A stretch of DNA of 64,000 nt from positions 256,789,138-256,853,137 of the forward strand of contig OW240912.1 in the NCBI GenBank assembly GCA_933207985.1. The letters run 5' to 3'. This DNA is from Pelobates cultripes (Eukaryota; Chordata; Amphibia; Anura; Pelobatidae). How positions within the stretch are numbered: the stretch's first letter is position 1; each line of letters begins with the position of its first letter. Positions 52,602-63,782 of this stretch are shown piece by piece. A program made the translations under genes and the position numbers. Under the pieces are notes generated by a model, which saw only the letters and a program-made list of their open reading frames with translations, was not told where the DNA came from and did no database searches.

Positions 52602-54603
52602 GAGACTGGAGGGCAGACCATACGCATGCTTCTTCCCACATGGCCAGGTCCAAGTCCGACACATGATGAGGGGACAGGAGCTCAAGACACTTGGCAACTT
52701 ACTGGCGGGAACCACGGTGACGTTCCTACCCATATACAGAGACATATACAGAGCTCTCACCTCCTTTGAGCGACAGTGTGTCGACGCAACCCACAACCAC
52801 GTGCCATATCTCTTTTGTACTCCTTACTGTACACGCAACTGAACCTCCCAGCTCCATGGGGAAGTGGGAAGTTGCACTTGCCAAAACCTTTACCATAAAC
52901 CAATGGGGAAAGATCTGCGATTTAGTACACCACTGCGCATTAGCTAGCAAAACACAAGAAACAGCGTATAAATTCCTGACGCCCTGGTACAGAATGCCTC
53001 AACTCCTCCAGAGCATGAATCCTGCTTTGGATGTAGACTGCTGGCGCTGCCGCACCACACTGGGTACCTTTTTGCATATCTGGTGGGACTGCCCTAAAAT
53101 CAGACCCTTCTGGTCAGCAATCAATTCCATCCTCCAGAAATTCTCGGACAACCCCCCACCCTTCCATACATCCCCTTTTCTCCTGCATCACACCACCACC
53201 TCGACAGCTAGATACAAGAAATCAATGTCCATTAGGATCCTAAACACAGCTAAACAAGTAGTCCCCCTTTACTGGAGAAAGGAGACACCCCCACTGACAT
53301 TAAGGTTCGAAAAAATGGAGGAGCTTAGTCGACTTGAAGAACTGACACTCATGGCCCAAGGTCGCGCCCAAACTTACGCTGACATATGGACTCATAGGCT
53401 GATGGTCACCTACCAGGCCAATTTCCGAGCCTTGCTGACATATGAGACAGGGTGCCGGGTGGGTTAGGGGACCGCGGCTTGTTGGCCACGCTCGCTTCCC
53501 GTCTGGGAGGGAACAGAGGAGGTCTTTCTACCCCGACACTCCTGCTCAATATTTGATAGAACAACCAACCCCAGGGAGCAATGGGGGGCGCCCCTGATGC
53601 GGGAGGGGTTTCTGGCTAGGGATTTGACCTGACTGAGGCCTGGACACACCAACCTTTACACACTCATGTGAACGGGAAATTGGCAATACCTTTGACAATA
53701 AATAAATAAATAAAATGTAAAAAACAAAAAATGGTTATCCTTTCTAAGTTGCTTTGAAATTGGCTCACGGACTCCGGAGCCCTTAATTACCTGCATGGTG
53801 GCTGTGTACTCGGCCCTCCACAGGTGTCTATTTTCAATGGTAATTGCTGGGACAGCGACTTAAACACGCATCCCTGTACACCTCACAAGTATCACTCCTT
53901 GAAATAACCCTCCCACATAAGATGGGTCCATAGAACTCCAGACGAGGGCTATCTCCCCATTACACTGGGCTACACTAACAAAACTGAACGGGGTACACAC
54001 GTAAATAACCTCGCCCACTCTTTGCAGTTACTCGATTGTGTTACAACTATGTGTATGAAACGGGACCTGCGTGTCCGACTGACTGTAATTGCTAATTGGC
54101 ACATCGAGACCTGCGAGTCTCTGTATATCAAGATATGCTTTACCATACAAAATGACCTGCGAGTCACTATAAAGAACTTTTTTCATGCATACGAACAACA
54201 CAAAAGAAATACTAAAAACATATTTACAAAAAAACAGGAATCTGATTATACCGTGCAAACTATTTTATTAATCATACTATAATCGTACTGTGCACTAAAA
54301 GAATGTTAAAAATATACCGTCTGAAGTAATACTGATAGTGGCCCATGGGGGTCTCTCATACTCTTAATACTGAGCTATCCACATTCATATGGCTTGCATC
54401 AGTACTTTTTATTGTACTTTATTTTTATTAAAAGAATACTCTAATCTCATAAATATATTTTAAGCACTGTGTTACTTTTTTTAGTTAAGGGCCCTCTTTT
54501 TAAAAAAAATCTTTATTTTTGTCGTGCATAAAATTACAATCAAGCCTGTACGGCCACATTAGCGGTAATAAGCATTATACCATCAGACTTTGTCATGTCA
54601 TTT
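52602..54603 (+). repeat. 2002-bp tandem segment, unit 3
   Basis: Same length. The visible differences are CAATAAATAAAT for CAAAAAATAAAT in the tail and TCATACTC for TCATCCTC. It includes the third ORF2 C-terminus (52766-53467). After it the sequence continues TTTGAGATAACGG, sharing the GAGA seen at each unit junction. Confidence 0.95.
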
Positions 54604-54830
54604 GAGATAACGGCACTTTTTATTAATGAGATAAAACGTAAATAAGTGCAAAAACAGGCTAGTGTAAAGTTGGCTCTTAGGTCCTATCTTGTGCACTGCA
54701 GAGTATGCCTAACAGAGGCGCAAGAACTAGTTGTGATGGAACGGTGAGTGCTACCAGTGATTAGCGTAATCTGATGCACAACCCAATGTGAAAAATAAAC
54801 AGCTGCAAGATAATATACATAGTATGAATT
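54480..54830 (-). mobile_element. Probable LINE 3' end, minus strand
   Basis: The minus strand ends GTGCATAAAATTACAATC in reverse sense, with ACAAAAATAAAGATTTTTTTT as its tail. The body extends right past the tandem array. The same end is repeated in units 1 and 2. No coding sequence was seen. Confidence 0.35.
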
Positions 54831-55299
54831 TACATCAAGGGAGCTGGGGGGGGGGGGGAGGTTGTTAAAAATGGAGCCAGCATACCTGGGATCTTTCCGG
54901 TCTCAGCCTTGTTTGGCCTTAGGTCTTGTGTCAGTGTGAGGGGCATCTGAAACGGGTTGTTGTTATACATGCAACATTTAACGTTTAACTGAGGGCTACA
55001 CCATGGTCCCTCATATATATATATATATACATATATACATATATCTATATATAGAAAAAAAGATTTAAAAAGCCATGACATTTTACCTGTAATCCAGTGC
55101 TGAGACCGACTGCTCACATAAGTCAGATCCAGCTACTGTGAGACCTGTAAGATTGTTGATTATCAAAATCTCTGTTCATTGAGCTGCTTATTATAGGACA
55201 TGCATGGTAATTGTAAAGATCTGTCACTCCACTGCTTCAAGCATTAACCAGAAGCATCTCTAGTGGTAGTCTGGTTGGTAACTATTAGATGTTTTTTTG
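54831..55299. repeat. Simple repeats and unassigned DNA
   Basis: A G-run at 54846-54859 and an ATATAT/ACATATATAC microsatellite at 55013-55052. No gene. Confidence 0.6.
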
Positions 55300-55409
55300 C
55301 AGCAAAATGTAAACATTGGGGGCCTCTTGAGCTCTGAGCTCCGCACCACGAGCTAGGCAATCCGACCCAATCCGGCACACAGCTGGGACCGATAGCCACA
55401 CAAGCCGTC

Positions 55410-55586
55410 ATGCCACACTCCAAGACAAGGAGGCACACCGACAAGGGCGACAAGATGAACTTTTTTGCCCCCCAAAAAACGCCGGCTTCACAGCAAATTG
55501 AACCGGGCCTTCAAGATGGCGCTGGGTACTCCGGAGGGAGTAGTCCCCGCTCAGACTTAGACACACAGCCTGAAATGGGGCTGTAA
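55410..55586 (+). pseudogene. Tx1-like ORF1, N-terminal part
   Basis: ATG 55410 opens MPHSKTRRHTDKGDKMNFFA followed by a Ser/Gly-rich stretch to PEMGL. The TAA at 55584-55586 is created by the LTR insertion: CT belongs partly to the LINE and GTAA to the LTR. The basic, disordered N-terminus is typical of L1/Tx1 ORF1 RNA-binding proteins. Confidence 0.7.
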
Positions 55587-56623
55587 CGGAGCTCCCTGTA
55601 CTCCGACCGAGTACCCTCCGTTGATGGATGCTCCTAGCGCTTCCTGAGGACTCCAAACACTGCAGCCGACACCACAGCCACCGCAGACTCCACAACCGCC
55701 GTAGCTTAACTGGAGTCTCGCCGTCTTCCTTCCACCCTGGATCAGCTTCTGTCCTCCAGGACCGTGTGGGGAAGACCTCTCCTCCAGGAGAGCGTAACAG
55801 GAACAGATCTTAAAAGAGCTAAGTGATTAAAAGCTCAGGGGAGTATGCAGAGCATAGCAATCCCCAGTGTGATATAGCAGTTCCCTCCAATAACGAGACA
55901 AGGCTACGTATTGAGGGTCAAGAAGATCTGATGTTTAATGGCACACACTCTGCTTTTATGAGATTCTGCCCATGCAAGGGAGACACCCACATAATTAGCA
56001 GTATAACCAATCGGAACAATATACATTCGGGGAAATTCCCATCCCTCAGATAATCACATAACATAATTAAAACAGAACAGTAAAAATACAGTTTTTATAC
56101 ATGTACTATAACTTCCTAACTACACATCCAATCTTCATAAAAATTACATATTTGGAATCAATCCATTAAGGTGAGCAACATATTAAAAAATGGCACAAAT
56201 CAGACAAGGGATTCAAAAGTTAGCAAAAGTGTCTTTTGGGGCCTGGCTGGCAGCATGGTTTTCTGGCCCAAACCGGTTTTACAGAGGCCTCTATCCTGGA
56301 CAATGGGGAAAGTAATCCAATTATCCAGGGATAGAGGCAGACTCCATTAACCACATGTTAGCAAAAGACACAAAAAGACACAAAAATACATAACTCCTAT
56401 TGAACTGAACAGAACCCCCACATTCAACCTATCCCCAGATGGCTTGGATCTGAGCGCTCAATATATCCAAACAGCGCTCAGATCCCACAAATACAGTCAA
56501 ATCGCCATACACACTAGGTCCATAGTCATGGGGCAGAAGGCTGGCAATTAGGCTTCTCCATAACACAGGGAAGCAGGGCAATTTGTCAAATAAAATAACA
56601 GTTACAAATGGCAGTTTGTAACA
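55582..56623 (-). mobile_element. Solo LTR of a Gmr1-like element
   Basis: 1042 bp, flanked by the 5-bp duplication GGGGC (55577-55581 and 56624-56628). On the minus strand it starts TGTTACAAACTG and ends GAGCTCCGTTACA. It shares with elements C and D the 40-nt hairpin (56446-56485), ATTAAACATCAGATCTTC and TTGACCCTCAATACG. No internal region is present, so LTR-LTR recombination has removed it. Confidence 0.85.
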
Positions 56624-57280
56624 GGGGCTCACAGCCTCACTACTGCACGCAGCCCTGGATAAACAATCCAATAAGCTGATCGCCACCTGGCAGGAAAGTG
56701 TGGCCGAGATCAAACAGGACTTACACGATCTGGGGACACGAACAGGGCACATGGAGATGAAGGTGGACAACATTGTGGAAGCTCACAAGCAAGCCGTTGA
56801 CAGGCTCCAAACGCTTGAATCCCAACTTGCTAAACATGAGATGAAGCTTATGGACTTAGAGGATAGATCACGCTGCAGCAATCTGAGACTCCGCGGTGTT
56901 CCGGAGGAGGTGCTGGAAGCAGACCTACCTGCCTTTGTCAATGGCTTCTTCAGGGCCCTCTTGCTGGACATCCCGGTCGATATGTTGCTGCTAGACCGCC
57001 TACACAGAGTACCAAAGCCCAAACACATTGCTGCCGCCTTACCAAGGGACACACTACTCGAAGCTCATTACTTCCATGTGAAGGAAATGATCCTCCGTAG
57101 CAGTCGCACTGCAAAAGATCTACCGCCAGAATTCGCCAAAATCCGAGTTTTCGCAGACATATCGGCAGCCACATTGCGCTACAGAAAGACGTTCCAGAAG
57201 GTTACTGAGGTCCTCAGGGAACATTGCATACCTTACCCCTGGGGATTCCCCATCCGCCTGTATACCCACTTTTGGAGCAA
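56624..57280 (+). pseudogene. Tx1-like ORF1, coiled coil, RRM and C-terminal domain
   Basis: The frame reads DKQSNKLIATWQESVAEIKQ and VDNIVEAHKQAVDRLQTLES (coiled coil), then DRSRCSNLRLRGVPEEV (start of the RRM-like domain), LDRLHRVPKP, and the C-terminal domain ILRSSRTAKDLPP...IPYPWGFPIRL. This is the L1 ORF1 trimeric RNA-chaperone layout. The native ORF1 end is missing because of the deletion near 57270. Confidence 0.8.
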
Positions 57281-57284
57281 AACA

Positions 57285-57665
57285 CTTTCCCAATCAATAT
57301 CACTCTACCTATGCCACTAAGTCGAGAGGAGTGTCCATATACATTCATAAATCAATAGCCTTTGAGCTACTTCAGGAAATAACCGATGCCCAGGGCAGAT
57401 ACCTCATTTTGACATGTATGTTGAATAATGTGATGTATACTCTGGTTGTACGCTCCGAATGAGCACCAACGTAATTTCTTGCAAAAAATATTGACTAAAG
57501 TGACCATGATACAAAAAGGGATGACCATAATCTGTGGAGACATCAACCATGTCCTTGACCCTAGACTAGACTCATCCACACTGACCCATTCCACACGACA
57601 AAGATCGCTCACACCCCACTGCAAAGCCCTGACAAAACTGCTGCTGCAGGGGGCATGGCTAGGCT
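57285..57665 (+). pseudogene. Tx1-like ORF2 endonuclease fragment
   Basis: In shifted frames: SREECPYTFINQ / RGVSIYIHKSIAFELLQEI, then VVYAPNEHQRNFLQKILTKV and IICGDINHVLDPRLDSS. These are the APE-type endonuclease 'vYaPn' and 'GDfN.vld...D' blocks; GDIN keeps the catalytic Asp. Only about 125 codons remain. Confidence 0.75.
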
Positions 57666-57751
57666 GCCGATGGAGTAGGACGCAGGTAGTGAGAGCTCCT
57701 GGGCCCCAACCTGCCAAAGCCCGTGATAATAGCACTAACATACCCATCTGA

Positions 57752-58829
57752 ATGGGTAAATCGAGGAGGGGGACTACCCCGGGCCCGCAACAACCCGCCA
57801 TGCCTCAGCAGTCGGGGCCGATGGACGAATTCTTATCCACCCCACACTGTATGGCCGGCACACGAGGCCTCGACAAAATGGCACCCGGCTCGCCGGGATC
57901 GAGCAGCAGGGCGAGCTCCACACAAGACTCCCCACGGAGGGATGCCCTCACTCAGATGTCTGTAGAACTGGCGGCTATTTCAGCAAACATGCTTACCAGG
58001 CAGGACAAGAAAGAACTAGTGGCTGAACTCCGCTCAGCTATCCGGGAGGAAGTAGCTGCTGTTCGGCAAAACCTCACCGCTCTGGAACACCGGGTAGATG
58101 AACTGGAGGTCCAACGGCTGCAGGCAGAACAACACCAACGGGCTACAGACCTAGCAACCTCGCGGCAGGTTAACCTCCTTCTGGAGCTCAGACGCCAGGT
58201 GGAGGACCTTGAGAACCGCGGACGGCGCAATAACAATCTCCGTCAGAGGTCTGCCGGAATCTGAAGGAGAATCACCAAGAGAGATCCTAGAGGGCCTGTT
58301 CACGCAAATACTGGGGGAAGAAGCACCGCCGGATTTTGGATTAGAGCGTGCCCACCGTGCACTTCGACCACCAAGGAGAGATGGCCTCCCTAGGGACTTG
58401 GTATGCTGCTTCCAATCCTTTCAGCTGAAGGAAACTATTATGAGGGCGGCTAGAACGCTGTGCACCATCAACTACATGGACTCTCATGTTTCCCTGTGTC
58501 ACGACCTGTCTCCCCTCACCCTCGATGCCAGAAGAGCGCTGAAGCCACTCACAGGCCTCCTACAGCTAAAGCGGATCCCATATAAATGGGGATTCCCATT
58601 TAGCCTGCAGGCTAGAGTGGATAACCTCTGGCTTGCGGTCCGCTGGCCTAACGACGTGCCCAGATTCCTGCGAGCAGCGGGCTTTCCGGAGATTCCTGTC
58701 CCTAACTGGATCCTGGACAATCCACCGACCAGACCCACGTGCCCTACAGTTCCGGCCGAGAACCTGGTAGATGGTGCCCAGCAGAGCTCCTCGACACGCC
58801 AGGATGGGCCCAGCGCCGCGGAGGAGTAG
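57752..58829 (+). pseudogene. Tx1-like ORF1 with one frameshift
   Basis: MGKSRRGTTPGPQQPAMPQQ starts a disordered N-terminus. A long heptad-rich coiled coil follows (about residues 65-160: DKKELVAELRSAIREEVAAV, TALEHRVDELEVQRLQ), then NRGRRNN. A one-base shift near 58230 moves the frame to SVRGLPESEGESPREILEGL (RRM-like), LERAHRALRPP and the C-terminal domain (LQLKRIPYKWGFPFSLQA), ending AAEE at 58829. Apart from the shift it is complete. It is an RNA-binding chaperone for retrotransposition in this family. Confidence 0.8.
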
Positions 58830-60350
58830 GATGTCAGCATGCGCCCGGAGGCGGGTCCCTGAAGGGGTTCTTGGCCGGGCCGGGTGCCCCGGGGCCCCCA
58901 CGATCTTCACCATGGGAAAGGTGCAGTCCTGCCCTTAAGCAAGCACGAGACTACCGAGACAGTAAAACTGAGCAACCGGGGTTTGTACTGAGCTTATCCC
59001 CAGGCCCATGGATCCCCAGTGTACCCTGTGAAACCCGTACCCCCGGGGAAACACTACTTGGGCGGGGGACGGGAAGTGCGGAGGCCGTCAAAATGGGGTT
59101 GTATAAGGGATTCAGCCAACACTACCTTGCATGGCCACTGAAGGAGCAGAGCAGGTTTGAGGGGGGCCCGGTTTGACGGACCTGCTACAGGGTAGGGTCG
59201 GGGCCGAGGGGGGTACAGCTGTGTCCCTCATGACCAGTAATGACATACCCCCTGGCTGCCAGCAGCCTGTCTTGTCCTGAAGGGAGGGCTCGGTACACAG
59301 CGAGGGGAGGAAGAAGTCGGGAACAGGGGGTAGGAAAGCCCACGGAGGGATAAGAGGAAGGGCTGGCCGCACAGTGGGGGGCCCTAGACGCAGGAGGTGA
59401 TTGACAGGCCTGCGGGTGACGGGGTTGGAACGCTGGGGGGGCCTGATCCCAGGGGGTCGCGGTCTGGGGGAGGTTAGATAGGACTCCTAAGGGGTTAAAC
59501 ATACGGGCTGGGGAACCCCAGGGAAGCCAGAGGAGTGGTGGGGGGTTGGATGCACGCCCGTCACGCCCCTCCTGGCCTGAAAGCCATGGGCCTGCGCTCG
59601 GACCCCAGCTGGGATGAGAGCTGAAGAGGGGTTGGACGACCGTGCACCCTGGGGCGCGAGAGGGATTTCTTGTTTACGCCTGATAGGGGCATAATAACTT
59701 GTTAAACTGTTCTTCATTAGTTGCATGTTGTAATACTTAGGATAAGGGAGGGCTAGTCGACTCACACGTCCACAGGAGTAGTGGAGAAGGATATCCCGAC
59801 GGGGCAGGACGGGACTGGACGGAGAAGCTAGATGACCGGGGGGGTCGGTGGGGAGGCTCGGTCCCTGCACTCTCCATAAAGCCCACGGGGTAGAATGCTG
59901 ACACCGGTCAAGCAAGACCAGAAAGGGAACGCACACATATTAAGAGGGACTGGCCCAGGGGGAAGGGTGTCGCGGGCGCGACCGGGGTAGCCAGGCCCAC
60001 CACACCTGGACTCGCCACGAGACGGAGACGACTTAACGCTATGACTGGCGGGTTGGGAGCACCAGGAGACGGACACGGACTCGACACACACACACATTAC
60101 GTTGACGGGCGCCGTAGGTGACCTTGTTCACACCCCACGCAAATGATCCGTGGTGTACATACTGGTCGGAGTTCGGTAGGACTGCTGACGAGCAGCTTCC
60201 GAACACCTCTATCCGACCGAGGTTCATTGTTGCTTTTCCCCCCTTTTTTTTTTTTTTTCTTCTCCTCCTCCTCCTCTTCTTTCTCCCTCTCTCCCTCTTC
60301 TCCGCCCTACCCCCTTTTTCCTTCCTCACCCACGTATAGAAATCTACATA
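58830..60350. other. Long ORF1-ORF2 spacer of the Tx1-like LINE
   Basis: 1.5 kb of G-rich sequence without a credible ORF, ending in a T-run and CT-rich tract (60244-60300) just before ORF2. Open frames on the minus strand here are Pro/Arg-rich shadows. I see no other element's ends inside it. It could be the native spacer or an old insertion. Confidence 0.5.
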
Positions 60351-62572
60351 ATGCCTTCCCAGACAGGGCCTGGTGGGGGATGCCCACTCCGAGGGGACGG
60401 GGGGAGTCTCGCTTCCGCACGGCTCAAAGTGTGGTCTAATAACGTGAGAGGCCTAAACACCCCGGAGAAGCGGTCCCAACTATTGCGCCAGCTTTGGGCG
60501 GAAAAGGTGTCCGTGGCGCTCTTGCAGGAGACGCACTTTAGAGGTCAGGTCTGTCCGAAGATTGAGAATAGCCGCTTTCCACAGGGGTACTACGCCAATC
60601 ACCCAGAGTCTAAGAAAACGGGAGTGGCGATTCTGTTCTCCCAAACAGTCCCGTTCCAACATATAGACACTATGACGGACCCTGAAGGGAGGTTCATCTT
60701 CTTGAAGGGCACCATTGCACACCACACCTACACCTTCGCAAGCATCTACAGCCCTAACCGTAGACAGCACATCTTCCTGACCAAAACACTGGCCAAACTA
60801 GAAAAATTCAGGGCGGGCTTGCTGATATTAGCAGGTGACCTTAACGTTCCCCTGGACCCCCGGGTGGACACCTCCAGGGGGGCCAGCACTGTCCCGGAAC
60901 ACAGCCTATGCACAATGCGGCGTGCTCTGACTGGCATGGGGTTGGTTGACTGCTGGCGGGTAGCCCACCCTGACGATAAAGATTTCACCTACTATTCGTC
61001 GGTATACAGGCAATATAGTAGGATAGACTATGTATTCATGCCTCAGGAGAGCCTAGCGCTTCTCCGAGATGCATCCATAGGGATTATCAACCAGTCCGAC
61101 CATGCCCCAAACACGGTGGTAATGAGCTCGCCACTATTTAAAACGGTCGAACGCCAATGGAAACTTAATGAAACCTTGTTAACAGAGCTCAAGACATTAC
61201 AGACGCTTACGCAATACTTTGATACCAACGACACACCCGACATGCCCCCACTGATGCTGTAGGAAGCCCATAAATGCGTTATTAGGGGTCACTTTATATC
61301 TATCAGCACACAACGTAAGAAAGACAGGGCTCGTCAAATATTAGATCTAACGGCACGGATTGCAGACCTACGACTTACAGAGACACGCAGGGCACTCAAA
61401 GCACACGTATCCCAGGGATTACTACACACGATGCGGAAATCAGCTCGGCACTTCTATGAGCACTCAAATAAAAGCGGCCGACTCCTGGCACAAGTGCTCC
61501 GAGAGAAGCGTAGAGCCCAACATATTCACCAGATACGCACCGGACAGGGACAGACCACCAGACTGCCTGAAGGCATTATGTCAGCATTTAGGGCCTATTA
61601 CAGGGACCTTTACAACCAAGCTAGGCCCATACGGGGGACAGAAGCCCAAAACCACCACAGGAGAGTCACAGACTATCTAACGCAACATGTGACTCGCAAA
61701 CTCACCCCGGAGCTCGCGGAGGAAATTGATGCACCCCTGACTTTAGAGGAATTAGCCGCAGCCATGAAACGCTCCAAACAACACAGGGCCCCGGGCCCGG
61801 ATGGCCTCCCCCTCACATATCTACGAACATTTCGAGACGCTCTACTACCCCGACTTCTAGCGGGCCTGAACTCCATACAGGACGGGGGGCGGTTCCCCAC
61901 GGACTCCCTGGCCGCGATAGTCACGGTCATCCCTAAAGACGGAAAAGATCCGTCAAATTGCTCGAGCTATAGACCAATCTCATTACTAAACGCTGACCTG
62001 AAGCTATTTACCAAAGCCCTCTCCCTGAGGGTGTCACGGATCCTGCCGGATCTCATTCACCCAGACCAGGTGGGCTTTATTCCGGGTAGAGAGGCTAGGG
62101 ATGACACGATACGAGCCCTGAACATCATACATTGTTCACAGACCTCGGGAAGAGACACAGTCCTCCTCTCTACGGACGCCGAAAAGGCGTTTGACAGGGT
62201 GGACTGGGTCTTTTTGGACGAGACCTTACGACATATGGGGTTCGGTCCAATTATACGATCGTGGGTGTCGGCGCTATATTCCTCCCCAACGGCTCGGATC
62301 CGCATTAACGGAGCCCTAACGCAGTCCTTCCTGATTTGCAATGGGACCCGGCAGGGCTGTCCCCTGTCCCCTCTCCTGTTTGCCCTCTCTCTTGAACCGT
62401 TTCTGGAGGCGGTCAGACAGGACGGGGGTATAACGGGGGTGAGGGTGGTTCCGAAGAGCACAGAGTGGCGGCCTATGTGGACGACATGCTCTTCTTCCTG
62501 GAACAGCCCAGGATTTCCATGCCCAACCTCCTACAGGCGTTTCGCACCTATCACCAGGTATCTGTGACAGAA
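60351..62572 (+). pseudogene. Tx1-like ORF2 (endonuclease plus reverse transcriptase), broken
   Basis: The endonuclease is complete in its motifs: NNVRGLNTPEKR, LLQETHF, IYSPN, LAGDLNVPLD, RIDYVF, QSDHAP (60430-61110). An in-frame TAG at 61260-61262 separates it from the linker and RT. RT: APGPDGLPLTYL, VIPKDGKDPSNCSSYRPISL, VGFIPGREARDD, STDAEKAFDRVDW (first Asp), NGTRQGCPLSPLLFALSLEP. A frameshift near 62455 then moves YVDDMLFFLEQP (catalytic YVDD, 62474-62485) to another frame. It stops at the element D insertion. Whether the TAG or the ATG at 60351 is native is unknown. Confidence 0.85.
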
Positions 62573-63729
62573 CCATCTGTCTGCTGGATTTTTGCCCGTT
62601 CGTCTGTTTGTCCCCGTTCGTATGAATGGCTGGTTTCTATAGCCCAGCCATTCGAATGACTCTTTTTCCCGAACAAAACCGCCGAACGAACGGCCACCCA
62701 AGTGAGGAGTGTGCTGCAGGTTAACGAAGTGATCACCATTATAACGTTGTGGTTAACCGCAGACACTTCTCAATTAAACCGAACTCAGGGTGGTCGTCGT
62801 TCGTATGTCGACCACGAGGCAGCGGCCATTTTAAATCATGCGAACGCTCAGCGGTGTTTGGCTCTATTTCTATGGAACGGAAAACGGACACTTTTTCTGT
62901 CGAACACCGCTGAAACAAGGGAACGCCTGGCTGCCTCCACGAAAGCATGCGAACATCGGCCGTTCGGGAGATTGAGAACACACAAAAGACTTAACCCAGA
63001 TAGCCCACCCATGGAGTCATTCGTGTACCGAAGGACTGTAAGAACTTTGACTCCATGGCGATTGAACTATGTGTGTGGGATCTGAGCGCTATTCGCCAAT
63101 AATATGCACTCAGATCCAGGCTATCTGGGGACATGTAATACGAATGGGAAATGTTCAGTTTTCATGTAGTTATGCATTTTTGTGTCTTTTATTATTTCAT
63201 GTTTAAGATGGCGACTGTCCTTGTCCTGGAGTTAATTGAGTTACTTGGTAATTAACTCCAGGACAGAGGGGAGGGAATCAGAATGCACTGTGGGTAAAAT
63301 ATGTGACTGTGTGTCAGAAATGTCCTTCTATCTGTCTGTACTTTAAGTCTTCCATTTGGTCCCCTAGGGGAGTGTCCACCAGGTGGGAGACCTGCATAAA
63401 TACGGGCAGGTAGCCCACAGTAAACCCAGATCTTATTTGACCCTCAATGCGGAGCTTCTGTCTCGTTATTGGGGGGATTTCTTCTTCACGTTTAGAGACT
63501 GCTGGATGGAACGAAAGCCGCTTTGGGGATATTATTGTTCGACGGTTCCTAGCAGTTCGTATATTGCCGTTCGGGAGTTTGGAGCCGTTCGTGGATTTCG
63601 ATCGGGAGATTGCCGCTTCCCCTGCATTTGGTTCGTGGGTTACAGAGTAAGCGAACAGAGACTGTACTGCAGCCGGGGAAGGTTTACTAAACGGCGGTTT
63701 GGCTTAAAGACACGGGAGGTGTCTTAACA
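62573..63729 (+). mobile_element. Gmr1-like D 5' LTR
   Basis: 1157 bp, TGTGACAGAACC...GGTGTCTTAACA. Homologous to the element C LTR but clearly diverged. It shares GGTGGTCGTCGTTCG, the hairpin (63078-63117), TATA-like ATAAATA (63396-63402) and TTTGACCCTCAA. Confidence 0.9.
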
Positions 63730-63731
63730 AT

Positions 63732-63749
63732 TGGTGGCAGCGGTGGGAT
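63732..63749 (+). promoter_or_regulatory. Primer-binding site of element D, leucine-tRNA type
   Basis: TGGTGGCAGCGGTGGGAT, two bases after the LTR. From memory this is the complement of the 3' end of a vertebrate tRNA-Leu including CCA. Elements B and C have a different centre. Confidence 0.6.
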
Positions 63750-63782
63750 GAATCCTACAGCATTGGAGGTCAGCTACAAGAG

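Larger units (their letters stand above)
55300..57690 (+). mobile_element. Tx1/L1-like LINE, internally deleted and split by a solo LTR
   Basis: 5' UTR-like sequence leads into ORF1 at 55410. ORF1 is interrupted by an LTR (55582-56623), resumes at 56624, then fuses near 57270 to an ORF2 endonuclease fragment (to about 57660), so the ORF1 end and ORF2 start are deleted. A new LINE begins near 57690-57750. Confidence 0.75.
57691..62572 (+). mobile_element. Tx1-like LINE, cut by Gmr1-like element D
   Basis: ORF1 (57752-58829), a 1.5-kb spacer, then ORF2 from 60351 to 62572, where the element D LTR starts. GTATC precedes the LTR. The rest of ORF2 would lie beyond element D, outside the window. 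Confidence 0.8.

Noticed and set aside
48762..53467. Three identical 233-aa proteins as a new tandem gene family
   Set aside because: The reading frames are the frameshifted C-terminal domain of an L1/Tx1 ORF2, carried along in a 2002-bp tandem triplication.
57952..58236. 94-aa minus-strand frame, Ser/Arg-rich
   Set aside because: Complement of the Glu/Gln/Leu-rich coiled coil of ORF1.
59112..60329. Minus-strand Pro/Arg-rich frames in the ORF1-ORF2 spacer
   Set aside because: Composition follows from G-rich plus-strand DNA; no motif and no conserved start.
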